Shown here in pieces: positions 28,657 to 36,205 of a stretch of DNA of 36,360 nt (positions are counted from its first letter, which is position 1; each line of letters starts with the position of its first letter). Below the pieces are notes generated by a model that was given only the letters and a program-made list of their open reading frames with translations, was not told the DNA's origin and ran no database searches. The position numbers and the translations under genes are program-made. Origin of the DNA: a virus. The stretch spans positions 1 to 36,360 of the IMG/VR virus record IMGVR_UViG_3300030110_000181. One strand, 5' to 3'.

Positions 28657-29616
28657 TTAATCGGTAAGGCCGTACAACATGCCTTGGCGTGAACGATTAG
28701 AAGTCGTCAACTGGCCGTAGCACAGGATCTGTGCGTAGCGGGCATCTTGGTTAGTTGGCCGTACAAACGGAGTTGGTTGGAACCAAGTTTCCGTATGGGC
28801 TACGAGCCTGAGGTACTTGGTGTTCAAGAAGAACATTTTGGTATCTAGGTTCGTGTCACTGTCGTAGGTCACTGGTGCTCCCTTAAAAAGGAGGTTCTGG
28901 AATCCTGCGTCAGCAACGTCAGCGCTTGTGTACCGAAGGTTCGGCTGGAGCAAGGCTTCATACTTTTCGTATTCGTCTTGATCCGTGATGATAATGGTCG
29001 GTTGGTCATTACCAACTGAAACATTGTTGTACATGGTTGACATAGCAGCCAAAGTAAGAGCGCCACCTTGGTTGGTGAGACTCGAACGCCACCACGAGTT
29101 GTCAGCATCAGTAGCGTCGATACCGCCGATAGCGCTACCAGAGTCGTTACCTGTTCCGACAAGGCCGTTAAGACCAAGGAAGTCTTTTCCGCCGTTACCC
29201 GCACCATTGCTATAGAACATGGTGTTCATGTTTTGAATGATGGTTTGCTCTGCTTGCATAATCTTGCCTTCAAGAAGGTCGATTATTGCTGCTTCGCCAT
29301 TGTTTTTAGCTTCCTCAATGCCAGTGATAGTCACGGTTGCTGCATACTGTTTCCAGTCGTACTCAGCAGCAGTGATTCCTGTCTGAGCAGTCGTGTCAAT
29401 AGTGTCAGAACCGCTGTATGAACCAGCAGTTGAGTTTGTACCATAAATAATTGGAACAACAATTTTGGCACCGCCGTTTATGCGCCTAATGGTCTGACCA
29501 TTGGTAAGCGCATAGAACAGAGGACGAGCCGTGAAAACGTTGTCAGCCAATTTAGGTACGTAGTTTTTGAGAGTCGTAGAGAGAATCTCATTAAAATCGC
29601 TGTTTCCCGCAGCCAT
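28657..29616 (-). CDS. Major capsid protein, HK97-fold type (319 aa)
   Basis: AGGAG lies before ATG 29616. Features are a helical start (FNEILSTTLKNYVPKLADNV), a P-domain helix (LEGKIMQAEQTIIQNMNTMF), an EYDWKQYAATVTITGIEEAK strand region, an NQPT-type DQPTIIITDQDEYEKYEAL segment, a GAPVTYDSD motif and KMFFLNTKYLRLVAHTET near the end; the last is typical of HK97-type coat proteins in podoviruses. It lies directly after the scaffold gene. It forms the icosahedral shell. Confidence 0.85.
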   Translation of the reverse strand: MAAGNSDFNEILSTTLKNYVPKLADNVFTARPLFYALTNGQTIRRINGGAKIVVPIIYGTNSTAGSYSGSDTIDTTAQTGITAAEYDWKQYAATVTITGIEEAKNNGEAAIIDLLEGKIMQAEQTIIQNMNTMFYSNGAGNGGKDFLGLNGLVGTGNDSGSAIGGIDATDADNSWWRSSLTNQGGALTLAAMSTMYNNVSVGNDQPTIIITDQDEYEKYEALLQPNLRYTSADVADAGFQNLLFKGAPVTYDSDTNLDTKMFFLNTKYLRLVAHTETWFQPTPFVRPTNQDARYAQILCYGQLTTSNRSRQGMLYGLTD

Positions 29617-29633
29617 TTGATACTCCTAAAGTT

Positions 29634-30332
29634 TTATTGGGCTAATTCTTGTTTTGCCAGATCAAATGCATCTCGAAGTGAAGTAACTGCTTTATTAAAA
29701 TCACGACTGATAGCGCCTTCAGTCGCACCTGACCCATCCTCAACAACTGAGGCTGCACGCTTTTCTTCCAAAATGTCAGAGTTCTTAGCTTTGCTTTGCA
29801 AATCCTCATAAGTCATATGAGTATAAGCAGCATCTAAGTTTCCAATATTGTGTTTCAAAGCATGAGAATACAAAGCATTCTCATCTATGTCAGCTTGATA
29901 TTTGTCTCGCAGCGTATTCATTTCTTTCTGCAAATTCTGCTGTCTCTGTATGCGATCTTGTTCTTCAATGGCCGACTCAATCCGTCGAAGTCTGGTTTCT
30001 TCTGGGTCCAGTTCTTCCATTTCCTCTTGGGGAACAGAAGCTTGGTTGCCCATTCTGATCCCAAAAGCATCAGCTAAAGCCGATACAGCGCTTTCAGGGT
30101 CAGACTCCAGAGCTTGGACGATTGCCTCGCCTTGAGCCAATCTTTCGCGTTCAGTTGCCAACTCTTGCGTTTTACGTGTGTAATCCGCTTGGCGTTGGTA
30201 GCCATTAATAAGTTCAGATTGCGACACATCCATTTGTTCACCATCAATGGTAACCGTATAAGAAGGGCCGTTATCTTCACTTAATTCGCTTGGGTTGCTG
30301 GTATCCAGTCCCAAGGCTGTTTCTTCATCCAT
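29634..30332 (-). CDS. Capsid scaffolding protein (232 aa)
   Basis: Acidic, Glu/Gln-rich, helical protein with an N-terminal YTVTIDGEQMDVSQSELING segment and the phrase GYQRQADYTRKTQELATERE, which I associate with phage scaffolds encoded between portal and capsid genes. A long coiled coil spans about residues 55-140 and a basic or amphipathic C-terminal helix (AVTSLRDAFDLAKQEL) could bind the shell. AAGGA precedes ATG 30332. It is expected to be lost from the mature head. Confidence 0.85.
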   Translation of the reverse strand: MDEETALGLDTSNPSELSEDNGPSYTVTIDGEQMDVSQSELINGYQRQADYTRKTQELATERERLAQGEAIVQALESDPESAVSALADAFGIRMGNQASVPQEEMEELDPEETRLRRIESAIEEQDRIQRQQNLQKEMNTLRDKYQADIDENALYSHALKHNIGNLDAAYTHMTYEDLQSKAKNSDILEEKRAASVVEDGSGATEGAISRDFNKAVTSLRDAFDLAKQELAQ

Positions 30333-30378
30333 CAGGAATCCTTTCGGGTGTTCCTATATGACACATAGAAGTGTCCCA

Positions 30379-32286
30379 TTACTGCATGTTCGGCAACTCT
30401 ACACCCATTTGGTTTTGGAGTTGACTTATCAGTTCGGGTGGTACTCCGCCTGTGCCTTCAAAAACTTGTGTAGGGATTGGTCCTGGTCCCATGCCGCCTT
30501 GCGACATTGGAGGCGCCCCAAAAGGATCAGCTACTCCCCCAGATTCCTCTTGCGCAACTTGAGCGTCAAGAGGAGTTTGTTGTTGAATTATGTAACGATC
30601 AGGGTCATTAATCCCAAACCCATAAGACAACACATGTTTTGCTATTTCCGTAGGATCAACAACTGTGCCAATCAAAGGACCCATAGCGTTTAGCAAAGAA
30701 ATTGCTTGTTGGCGGCGAGCCGTTTCGTTAAACGGTTGCGTAGAGCCGCCTTCTACAGAGAAATCAAATTCTCCGATAATGTCATCACGGGTGTAAGCGA
30801 CAAAAAACTTTTCGTCGTCTTTGCCTGTGATGCGCACCATTTGTGCGTCGGTCATGTACTGCATCATTAGTTGCATGACCATGCGTGCTGTTTCTGAAAT
30901 AGAAATTTCTACTATTGCAAGTTTGTCAGCAGCACGAGCATTGCCTGCATCAACAATGATGCTGGCTTCTGTTGCAGTACGACGAGTTTCGGGCATTTGC
31001 CCACGGGCATATTCAGATACGCCGCTTACAGTGTTGATATCCCCTTCGATAATGTTGGAGTGGTTGTACATTTCGGGGGCAAGAGGGACTTGCGGTAATG
31101 GTTGGACCACTCCCGCAAGGTCACGGTTCTCGTCGATAACAGGAACAAAACGTCCATCTTCGTCAGATTCCAATGCTTCACGGCCTTCAGGCCCAAACGA
31201 ACGTTCGTGATACAAGTACTTTCGTGCGTAACGTTTCCTGTGGTTCACCATTTGTGAACGAGTTTTGTTTAGTTCTTCTTGAAGCGATTCGATAGCTTCA
31301 AGGTCACCCATTGGGTAGAACATGTCAGGAACGTCGTAGTTCCGCATCATTACAAACGGGTGACCAAAGTGATACGGCATTGGTGTTGGGTCAAGTAGGT
31401 AATCGTCACCGCTTTCCGCACACACTGAAATAGTGCCATCTTCAAGATCATAAAATTCGTACAACGTAACTCTTGCAGTTACTTCGTTATACATTTCACG
31501 TTCATCGTCGCCATCCCAGCGGTAACGCACACCAGAATCAGCTACAAGATCTTGACGTGTTGAACGCTTAAACCTTTTATCTCTTTTAACTTCTGCAAGT
31601 GGACGCACAATACGTTGAGCAATCCAACGAGCATCATCCATACATGTAGCTTCAGGGTCGATAAGCATATCGAACGGGCTAATGCGCTCTACGAATGCTT
31701 GATCTTCAACAACTTCCATTTTTTTAGATGGAATAGCATCCATGACATCCTGATCTGACGGTAAATCGTTTACCATTTCAGGGTTGTCGTAAGCGAACTG
31801 GTCTACTTCTAGAGTTGCTCGGTTGTATTCTTCCGCCATTTCAGCGGGAGTTAATTCTCGTTCTTCTTCAACGAACCGCCAACCGACTTTAAGCCAGCCG
31901 TGTCCGATGATAAGAAAGTCCTTAACTGCCCGCCGAAATGGTTTCCGATAGTCGTGATGTCTCCACAGATAATTTATAACTGCCTCTACAAAAACGGCTC
32001 GTGATTCGTCACCCTCTTTGTTTGCTGTGACAGTTATCTTCGGATGGTTTACCGCAACGCTCGGAGAGATTACGTTAACAGTAGAGAAAGCCATATTGAC
32101 AGAAATGCGGTCATAACCCACATTTCCTTCATAACCTCCACCAGTACCACCGAATGTTTTACCTCTGTAAAGGTCAATCATTCGATGCCACTTAGCGTCG
32201 TAGCCTTCTTCGCTACGCCACTTGTAAGTGTTATCTAGTCTCTCTTTAGTTTGAGAGAAACGGTCAGCTTTCGTCATCCGTGCCAT
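30379..32286 (-). CDS. Portal protein, P22-like (635 aa)
   Basis: Size and sequence fit the P22-type portal: KWHRMIDLYRG near the N-terminus, ISVNMAFSTVNVISPSVAVN, a charged stem (YLWRHHDYRKPFRRAVKDFL), ISPFDMLIDPEATCMDDARW (the common SPFDxxxDP motif), then YDVPDMFYPMGDLEAIESLQ with QEELNKTRSQMVNHRK, and a helical C-terminal crown. It forms the twelve-fold ring for DNA entry and exit and docks both terminase and adaptor. No clear SD is visible upstream (AAAGTTGGGTTGAATA before ATG). The TerL nuclease and two small proteins come before it. Confidence 0.9.
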   Translation of the reverse strand: MARMTKADRFSQTKERLDNTYKWRSEEGYDAKWHRMIDLYRGKTFGGTGGGYEGNVGYDRISVNMAFSTVNVISPSVAVNHPKITVTANKEGDESRAVFVEAVINYLWRHHDYRKPFRRAVKDFLIIGHGWLKVGWRFVEEERELTPAEMAEEYNRATLEVDQFAYDNPEMVNDLPSDQDVMDAIPSKKMEVVEDQAFVERISPFDMLIDPEATCMDDARWIAQRIVRPLAEVKRDKRFKRSTRQDLVADSGVRYRWDGDDEREMYNEVTARVTLYEFYDLEDGTISVCAESGDDYLLDPTPMPYHFGHPFVMMRNYDVPDMFYPMGDLEAIESLQEELNKTRSQMVNHRKRYARKYLYHERSFGPEGREALESDEDGRFVPVIDENRDLAGVVQPLPQVPLAPEMYNHSNIIEGDINTVSGVSEYARGQMPETRRTATEASIIVDAGNARAADKLAIVEISISETARMVMQLMMQYMTDAQMVRITGKDDEKFFVAYTRDDIIGEFDFSVEGGSTQPFNETARRQQAISLLNAMGPLIGTVVDPTEIAKHVLSYGFGINDPDRYIIQQQTPLDAQVAQEESGGVADPFGAPPMSQGGMGPGPIPTQVFEGTGGVPPELISQLQNQMGVELPNMQ

Positions 32287-32301
32287 TATTCAACCCAACT
32301 T

Positions 32302-32556
32302 TTAAGCTCGCTCGGGGGTGTGTCCAGCCGCACGAGCCTCTGCTAGCACCTTTTGTTCTCGTTCCCTCATAGTGAGATGTTGTTCCTCACGAGGCAACAT
32401 TGCGCGAATTGTCTCTCCCGTAGCGATGGATATTGATTTAAGTTTCAAACGACGCTCATAAAGTTCTTTAAGTTCCTGCAAAGGAACTTGCCCACGACGT
32501 TCAAGAACGTATTGGGTGAACTCTTCAAAGGTCGCCCCATCTGGGAGGACCGCCAT
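32302..32556 (-). CDS. Small helical protein before the portal (84 aa)
   Basis: ATG 32556, two bases after the previous stop. The chain is charged and helical (FEEFTQYVLERRGQVPLQEL, KELYERRLKLKSISIATGET, LTMREREQKVLAEARAAGHT). No Cys, signal or membrane segment. A head-assembly helper is likely from its place between terminase and portal; I do not know the family. Confidence 0.6.
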   Translation of the reverse strand: MAVLPDGATFEEFTQYVLERRGQVPLQELKELYERRLKLKSISIATGETIRAMLPREEQHLTMREREQKVLAEARAAGHTPERA

Positions 32557-32558
32557 TT

Positions 32559-32813
32559 TCAGGTGCTTTGTACAGCGCCGTCAGGCTGTTTAGCTGAAGG
32601 TGCAACCGTGCCTGTAGTTCCGTGTTGGTTCATTGGTGTTTCACGAGGAGTAACACCAGCGCCCATGTCACCAGGCTGCGCTTGATCTAGGTCCCCAGTA
32701 AAACGAGGTTCTGATGGTTGCGAACCGCCTTCGGCGGGAGGTCCATTATAAAGTTGTGCATGGTTAATGCGCATTGTTTCGCCCATTCCCGATGCATTGT
32801 ATTTGTTAGCCAT
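32559..32813 (-). CDS. Small disordered Pro/Gly/Gln-rich protein (84 aa)
   Basis: GGAG stands 9 nt before ATG 32813, which is preferred to the longer frame from 32828. The product (MANKYNASGMGETMRINHAQ, then PPAEGGSQPSEPRFTGDLDQ and GVTPRETPMNQHGTTGTVAP) is low in hydrophobic residues and probably unfolded. Small proteins of this type are found near portal genes in many phages. Function unknown. Confidence 0.6.
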   Translation of the reverse strand: MANKYNASGMGETMRINHAQLYNGPPAEGGSQPSEPRFTGDLDQAQPGDMGAGVTPRETPMNQHGTTGTVAPSAKQPDGAVQST

Positions 32814-32854
32814 TATCGGCCACTCCAATCATAGACATATGCCTAAAGACATAT

Positions 32855-33520
32855 TTAAGTTGTCCCACGGATCGTGTTCAAGCCAATCGTATCGCCTACA
32901 GGCTCATGTTTGTTGGCTTTACGCACCCACCAATCAAACGTCCACATATCATCCACTTCCTGAACGTACTCAGGAACAAACGCATACTTACGCATTTGGT
33001 TAGCTAACGCCAACGCCATAACACGGTCATCATGCGGAGAACCCGACATGCCGCCACGTTCATTACGCACATAAGTACGCAATTCAGCAATAGTGTGCTG
33101 ATCTTTAATAAGTAACTCATCGTTACGCAAAGCCATAGACAAATCGTCAATCATTAACGGCTTAGACGTACGTGTAGTTTTCCACCCAAACTCTTGCGAC
33201 ATACGATTTGTTTGACTATTCAACGACCTACGCCGAAACATGTTCGGGTAACCCAACTGACGTAACTGCGTAATCGTAGTCAACCCGTGGTTATTGGACT
33301 CCACACAACACAAAGCATTGCCGTACCAAATTCCAAGGTTATGTACCTCGTATGCCAACTCATCAGGCGGAATATGACCGTGCCACACCGCAACCTGCGT
33401 GCCTTCTCTCGCATCCAATACCTGAATACACGAATAATCACCATGACCTAAACCTTCAGCCGTGTCCACGCCAAGGACGTATCCCCCCCACCGCTCTGGT
33501 TCCTGCCACACAGTTAGCAT
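32855..33520 (-). CDS. Large terminase subunit, nuclease part (221 aa), separate gene
   Basis: Encodes the RNase H-like nuclease half of TerL. VLGVDTAEGLGHGDYSCIQV holds the first metal Asp (about residue 19), ALCCVESNNHG the Glu (about 74) and SPHDDRVMALALA the last Asp residues (about 163). ATG 33520 has TTGGAG 5 nt upstream and overlaps the ATPase stop as ATGCTAA. In its own frame a TAG lies directly before the ATG (33523-33521), so this protein cannot extend upstream. It should cut the concatemer when the head is full, paired with the ATPase encoded next door. Confidence 0.85.
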   Translation of the reverse strand: MLTVWQEPERWGGYVLGVDTAEGLGHGDYSCIQVLDAREGTQVAVWHGHIPPDELAYEVHNLGIWYGNALCCVESNNHGLTTITQLRQLGYPNMFRRRSLNSQTNRMSQEFGWKTTRTSKPLMIDDLSMALRNDELLIKDQHTIAELRTYVRNERGGMSGSPHDDRVMALALANQMRKYAFVPEYVQEVDDMWTFDWWVRKANKHEPVGDTIGLNTIRGTT

Positions 33521-34401
33521 CTAAACTCCAAGACTTTCGGCTGAATCTCGTAAAGATAGCCGTAACGACCAGCTTCCACATGCATCTGCATAGCGTCAAG
33601 AACATCCAAATCAAACACAGGATTTCCCGAACGAATAAAAGCCTCTTCGGGGGTGGTCGGGTATTCCTGAGCCAACTGCCACGGGAGCATCGAATCACGC
33701 TTTGATTCATACCAAGACTCATCCCTATCCCCCGTAGCACTCCACGGAAAAAACATAGGCGAAAACTTGTTATTCCCCGTAGTAGCACCAGTCCACAAAT
33801 GATGAAAAAAGTTACCAGACCCATTTGCCGTACTTAACCCAATAATACGGCCCCCCACATCAGCTACAGGTTCAATACTGGCCCATGCGTCCTCTGGTGA
33901 AGGTAAGAAAGCCCATTCGTCAACCACGACGAGGCTGGCCGATTCTCCACGAGCAGGGTCGCTCGCTGAAGGCATCGAAACGATTTGCGATCCATTGTCA
34001 AAAGCCATTCTTTGCTGGTGTTCGACCAAGGACTTAGGTCCACGATTTATCATCCAATCTGGCAAATGCTTTGCCCCATACTTTGTTTTTTTCAACAACA
34101 AAACTGACTCTCTCTCAGTACGAGAGAGGTCAATAATGTTTTGATCGGAATGAAAAAACGCCAGCCAAAACTGGTGAGCAGCAACCAGCGTTGTCCACCC
34201 AATCTGTCTAGCTTTCAGTGTAAGCGAATATCTATTCTCTGCCCACTCTTTAAGAGCCGTTTCCTGAGCTTCACGTAAAGAAAAAAGAATACGACCGTGA
34301 GCAGGGTGAGCAATGTACCAATAATTCTCAAGAAAATACTTCTCACTTCTGACACACTTCCGCCATTCAGCTTCTTGCCGTAACTCAGTTAATCGACTCA
34401 T
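33514..34401 (-). CDS. Large terminase subunit, ATPase part (295 aa), separate gene
   Basis: Holds the motor half of TerL only: a WRKCVRSEKYFLENYWYI lead, a Walker A-like LTLKARQIGWTTL (about residues 58-70), a Walker B VVVDEWAF (about 159-166) with the catalytic Glu, and the coupling motif IGLSTANGSG (about 188-197). The chain ends LEFRC where the two domains are normally joined. Normal TerL proteins are 450-600 aa; this one plus the downstream nuclease gene adds to 516. It powers DNA translocation into the prohead. Confidence 0.88.
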   Translation of the reverse strand: MSRLTELRQEAEWRKCVRSEKYFLENYWYIAHPAHGRILFSLREAQETALKEWAENRYSLTLKARQIGWTTLVAAHQFWLAFFHSDQNIIDLSRTERESVLLLKKTKYGAKHLPDWMINRGPKSLVEHQQRMAFDNGSQIVSMPSASDPARGESASLVVVDEWAFLPSPEDAWASIEPVADVGGRIIGLSTANGSGNFFHHLWTGATTGNNKFSPMFFPWSATGDRDESWYESKRDSMLPWQLAQEYPTTPEEAFIRSGNPVFDLDVLDAMQMHVEAGRYGYLYEIQPKVLEFRC

Positions 34402-34680
34402 CTAACAATTCATGTCCTTACGCAACGACTCCCACACAGACCACTGCGCTTCAGTCCAAGTGTGCTCAATCGTATTGTAAAGCTGCGAACACTGAGGCCC
34501 ATACCCAGGAACCAAATCCGTCCTAACTACAGGCGCAGGCTCCTCATCGTCCGACCACAACATTGAAACGCCGCTTACAGCCGCAATCAACGCCACCGCA
34601 GCAGCAGTAATCGCCGCAACAATCTTCTTGATCGCATCCGACCAGATCGTCGCCTTTTCTGCAACATCCTCTATTTCCAT
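34402..34680 (-). CDS. Single-pass membrane protein next to terminase (92 aa)
   Basis: The stop directly adjoins the TerL ATPase ATG. A charged N-terminus (MEIEDVAEKATIWSDAIKK) leads to a 24-residue hydrophobic Ala/Val segment (IVAAITAAAVALIAAVSGVS, about residues 20-43), then an acidic tail (SDDEEPAP) and a C-terminal part with two Cys (GPQCSQLY, KDMNC). The topology fits a small type II holin, a spanin-like protein or a virion membrane protein; T7 and P22-like phages may keep lysis genes near terminase. With an r1t-like holin elsewhere, this could be an antiholin or second holin. Confidence 0.6.
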   Translation of the reverse strand: MEIEDVAEKATIWSDAIKKIVAAITAAAVALIAAVSGVSMLWSDDEEPAPVVRTDLVPGYGPQCSQLYNTIEHTWTEAQWSVWESLRKDMNC

Positions 34681-34689
34681 AACCGCCCC

Positions 34690-34845
34690 CTATTGGCAAG
34701 ATTCACACACCTCAGGGGTATCCAAACCACACTCCAATGGTTCATCATCCTCGAAAGGATCACGCAACAAATCAGGGCGTTCGCCCATCTCCTCTAATTG
34801 CATCCACATTCCATCGTCACGTAAATCTTGCAGTTCTGTCACCAT
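34690..34845 (-). CDS. Acidic 51-aa peptide with C-terminal cysteines
   Basis: Read from the gap before the membrane protein gene. ATG 34845 overlaps the previous stop (ATGGTGA). The product begins MVTELQDLRDDGMWMQLEEM and continues LRDPFEDDEPLECGLDTPEV, ending CESCQ. It is highly acidic, the opposite of the three basic peptides encoded just before it, and has a CxxC. A charge partner for the basic peptides is conceivable. Coupled start and stop positions support a real gene. Confidence 0.55.
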   Translation of the reverse strand: MVTELQDLRDDGMWMQLEEMGERPDLLRDPFEDDEPLECGLDTPEVCESCQ

Positions 34846-35105
34846 TTCACCCTGTTTGCCCAATACGCAGCAGACATCTTTCCTTTTTTAATATTCTTAG
34901 CGTGACGAGCCTTAAAAGACCTAGAACGAGCCGTATTACCCTTATCCCCAGTCTTACCCTGCTGACCAAAACGAATCGTTTTAATCTGATTTCCGTCCTT
35001 AGCCACAACAACATGCGACTTCGTTGCATGTTTAGGCGTACGTTTCGGCTTGTTATAACCAGAAACACCAGCACGCTTCAACCGAGGATCAGGTTTAGAT
35101 GCCAC
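34839..35105 (-). CDS. Basic protein (88 aa) of the inter-terminase cluster
   Basis: GTG start at 35105, sharing TAGTG with the previous stop. Rich in Lys/Arg and aromatic residues: MASKPDPRLKRAGVSGYNKP, KRTPKHATKSHVVVAKDGNQ, IKTIRFGQQGKTGDKGNTAR, SFKARHAKNIKKGKMSAAYW. The phrase IRFGQQG..G...RS.SFKARHAKNI..G..SAAYWAN is a known short phage protein type found near terminase genes (often unannotated). DNA or capsid binding is likely from charge. Confidence 0.7.
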   Translation of the reverse strand: MASKPDPRLKRAGVSGYNKPKRTPKHATKSHVVVAKDGNQIKTIRFGQQGKTGDKGNTARSRSFKARHAKNIKKGKMSAAYWANRVKW

Positions 35106-35263
35106 TATCGCTTCCTTTTCTTCGCAGTCTTAGCAGATTGCTTAAAAGCCTTAGCTGTAGGCGCACCCTTAGCACCAGGCTTCCTCATACGCTCCCCACT
35201 ACCAGCCTTAATACGCTTCCGTTTTGCATGAATATTTGCATACAACCCAGGTTTCTTAGCCAT
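35105..35263 (-). CDS. Protamine-like basic peptide (52 aa)
   Basis: Read from the gap after TerS. ATG 35263 shares TAATG with the previous stop; TAG at 35107-35105 overlaps the next GTG. The sequence MAKKPGLYANIHAKRKRIKA continues GSGERMRKPGAKGAPTAKAF and ends KTAKKRKR; about a third of residues are Lys/Arg. Proteins with MAKKPGLYANIxAKRxRI..GSGERMRKPG are frequent small phage genes near head genes. Probably binds DNA in the head or the procapsid. Confidence 0.7.
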   Translation of the reverse strand: MAKKPGLYANIHAKRKRIKAGSGERMRKPGAKGAPTAKAFKQSAKTAKKRKR

Positions 35264-35376
35264 TAACGCTTTTTCCGCTTATTCGTCATCTTCTTACCAG
35301 TACGCTTCGCCTCTTTAGCAGCCGCAGCCCGACCCTTAGACGTATATGAATAGTGTTTCTTGCCAACCTTAGGCAT
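35263..35376 (-). CDS. Protamine-like basic peptide (37 aa)
   Basis: ATG 35376 lies inside the end of TerS (ATGCCTAA overlap) and the stop shares TAATG with the next start. Sequence MPKVGKKHYSYTSKGRAAAA then KEAKRTGKKMTNKRKKR; the VGKKxYxYTxKGxxAAxKAAKxTGKK pattern is a recurrent short phage protein. Net charge is very high for 37 residues. Likely a DNA-binding or head-associated peptide. Confidence 0.7.
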   Translation of the reverse strand: MPKVGKKHYSYTSKGRAAAAKEAKRTGKKMTNKRKKR

Positions 35377-35839
35377 CTTCCAAACCACCTTTAATTAATC
35401 GCAGGGAAGCCACTTCCTCTTCCAACAACGAAGCAAGCTCGTCATCACTAAAGGAAGAAACGTCCCGCTCATCTTCCATAACCACTTTACGCTTCGGCGT
35501 AAACTTTTCAATGTATTGCAAATACAAAGACGCAGCCTTCACATCACCACTGGCAGCCTGCTGCCAAAGAGCATCAATAACGCTCTGAACACGTTCAGGG
35601 TTGATGTTCAGTTCTGCTGCACGACGATCCCACTCACGAATGAACCGTGGATCTCTTTTTATGCGGCGAACAGAATCCTGATGGATGTCCTGTTCAGCCG
35701 CCCACTCTTTCTGAGTCTTAGGTAACCTTTCAGGTCCTAACAACAGCCACTCTAGTAACGCCTTCCAAGTGTCAGGCATCACTTTCTCATTAGAGTCCTC
35801 GTCCCAAGACCAGCCTCGGCCTCCACCATTCTGTGGCAT
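35369..35839 (-). CDS. Small terminase subunit, TerS-like (156 aa)
   Basis: ATG 35839 has AAGGAG 7 nt upstream; the frame from 35872 adds 11 basic residues but without an RBS. The N-terminal half has a helix-turn-helix (LPKTQKEWAAEQDIHQDSVR then RIKRDPRFIREWDRRAAELN) that would bind the packaging site, followed by an oligomerisation region (VQSVIDALWQQAASGDVKAA SLYLQ) and the YIEKFTPKRK motif frequent at the end of TerS cores. An acidic tail (DERDVSSFSDDELASLLEEE) probably contacts TerL. First gene of the late unit. Confidence 0.8.
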   Translation of the reverse strand: MPQNGGGRGWSWDEDSNEKVMPDTWKALLEWLLLGPERLPKTQKEWAAEQDIHQDSVRRIKRDPRFIREWDRRAAELNINPERVQSVIDALWQQAASGDVKAASLYLQYIEKFTPKRKVVMEDERDVSSFSDDELASLLEEEVASLRLIKGGLEDA

Positions 35840-35902
35840 GTATGCGCTCCTTCGTTTACGTACTACCACCATAGATCAGATGTCCCAAGCAGACACCTAA
35901 CT

Positions 35903-35930
35903 ACAATATGACAGTACTGTTACAAAACAA
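35903..35930 (-). promoter_or_regulatory. Candidate late promoter with internal palindrome
   Basis: On the minus strand TTGTTT (35930-35925), 16 bp, TATTGT (35908-35903), both imperfect boxes. The spacer holds the perfect 10-bp palindrome ACAGTACTGT (35911-35920), a likely regulator site. The position about 65 bp before TerS suits the start of late transcription. Weak boxes fit a promoter that needs an activator, such as the sigma region 4-like protein. Low certainty. Confidence 0.35.
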
Positions 35931-35979
35931 AAAAACAGGTTGGAAAAACGGGACAAACCGCCCATAGTACTAAGTACGT

Positions 35980-36030
35980 ACTCAGTACCAATTTCTATCT
36001 CCCAAAGATAGAAATTGATACTCAGTACCA
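35980..36030. promoter_or_regulatory. ACTCAGTACCA direct repeats bracketing a hairpin (site 2)
   Basis: ACTCAGTACCA occurs at 35980-35990 and 36020-36030. Between them AATTTCTATCT-CCCAA-AGATAGAAATT (35990-36016) forms a perfect 11-bp stem with a 5-nt loop. More GTAC motifs lie at each side (AGTACTAAGTACGTAC before, CAGTACC after). The layout is the same as the site at 6410-6456. It lies between the divergent early and late units, so it is a likely control site for both. Confidence 0.6.
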
Positions 36031-36163
36031 GTACCTAGAAACTTTGACGCATACAGCGACAAAGCAAACCACAGGTACCCACACAAGAACCCAAACTTCC
36101 GCAATACACAGTTTTATATGTAGAACGCATTCCAAATGGATATCTATACATATACACGTGCAA

Positions 36164-36205
36164 GGGGGCGCCCCCCCTCAGGGGGGTGGGGTGCAGGTGC
36201 GGGGC
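36164..36205. other. G/C-tract block with hairpin and possible G-quadruplex
   Basis: A palindrome GGGGGCGCCCCC overlaps a CCCCCC-TCA-GGGGGG hairpin, followed by GGGG, GG, GGGG and GGG tracts within about 40 bases. The plus strand could form a four-stranded G structure and the whole block would stall polymerases. It is not explained by coding sequence. Confidence 0.45.

Noticed and set aside
33505-33535. Programmed frameshift joining the two terminase frames
   Set aside because: The nuclease frame has a stop TAG immediately before its ATG, leaving only a few bases in which both frames are open, and no X-XXY-YYZ slippery site is there. Reinitiation at ATGCTAA with an SD is simpler.
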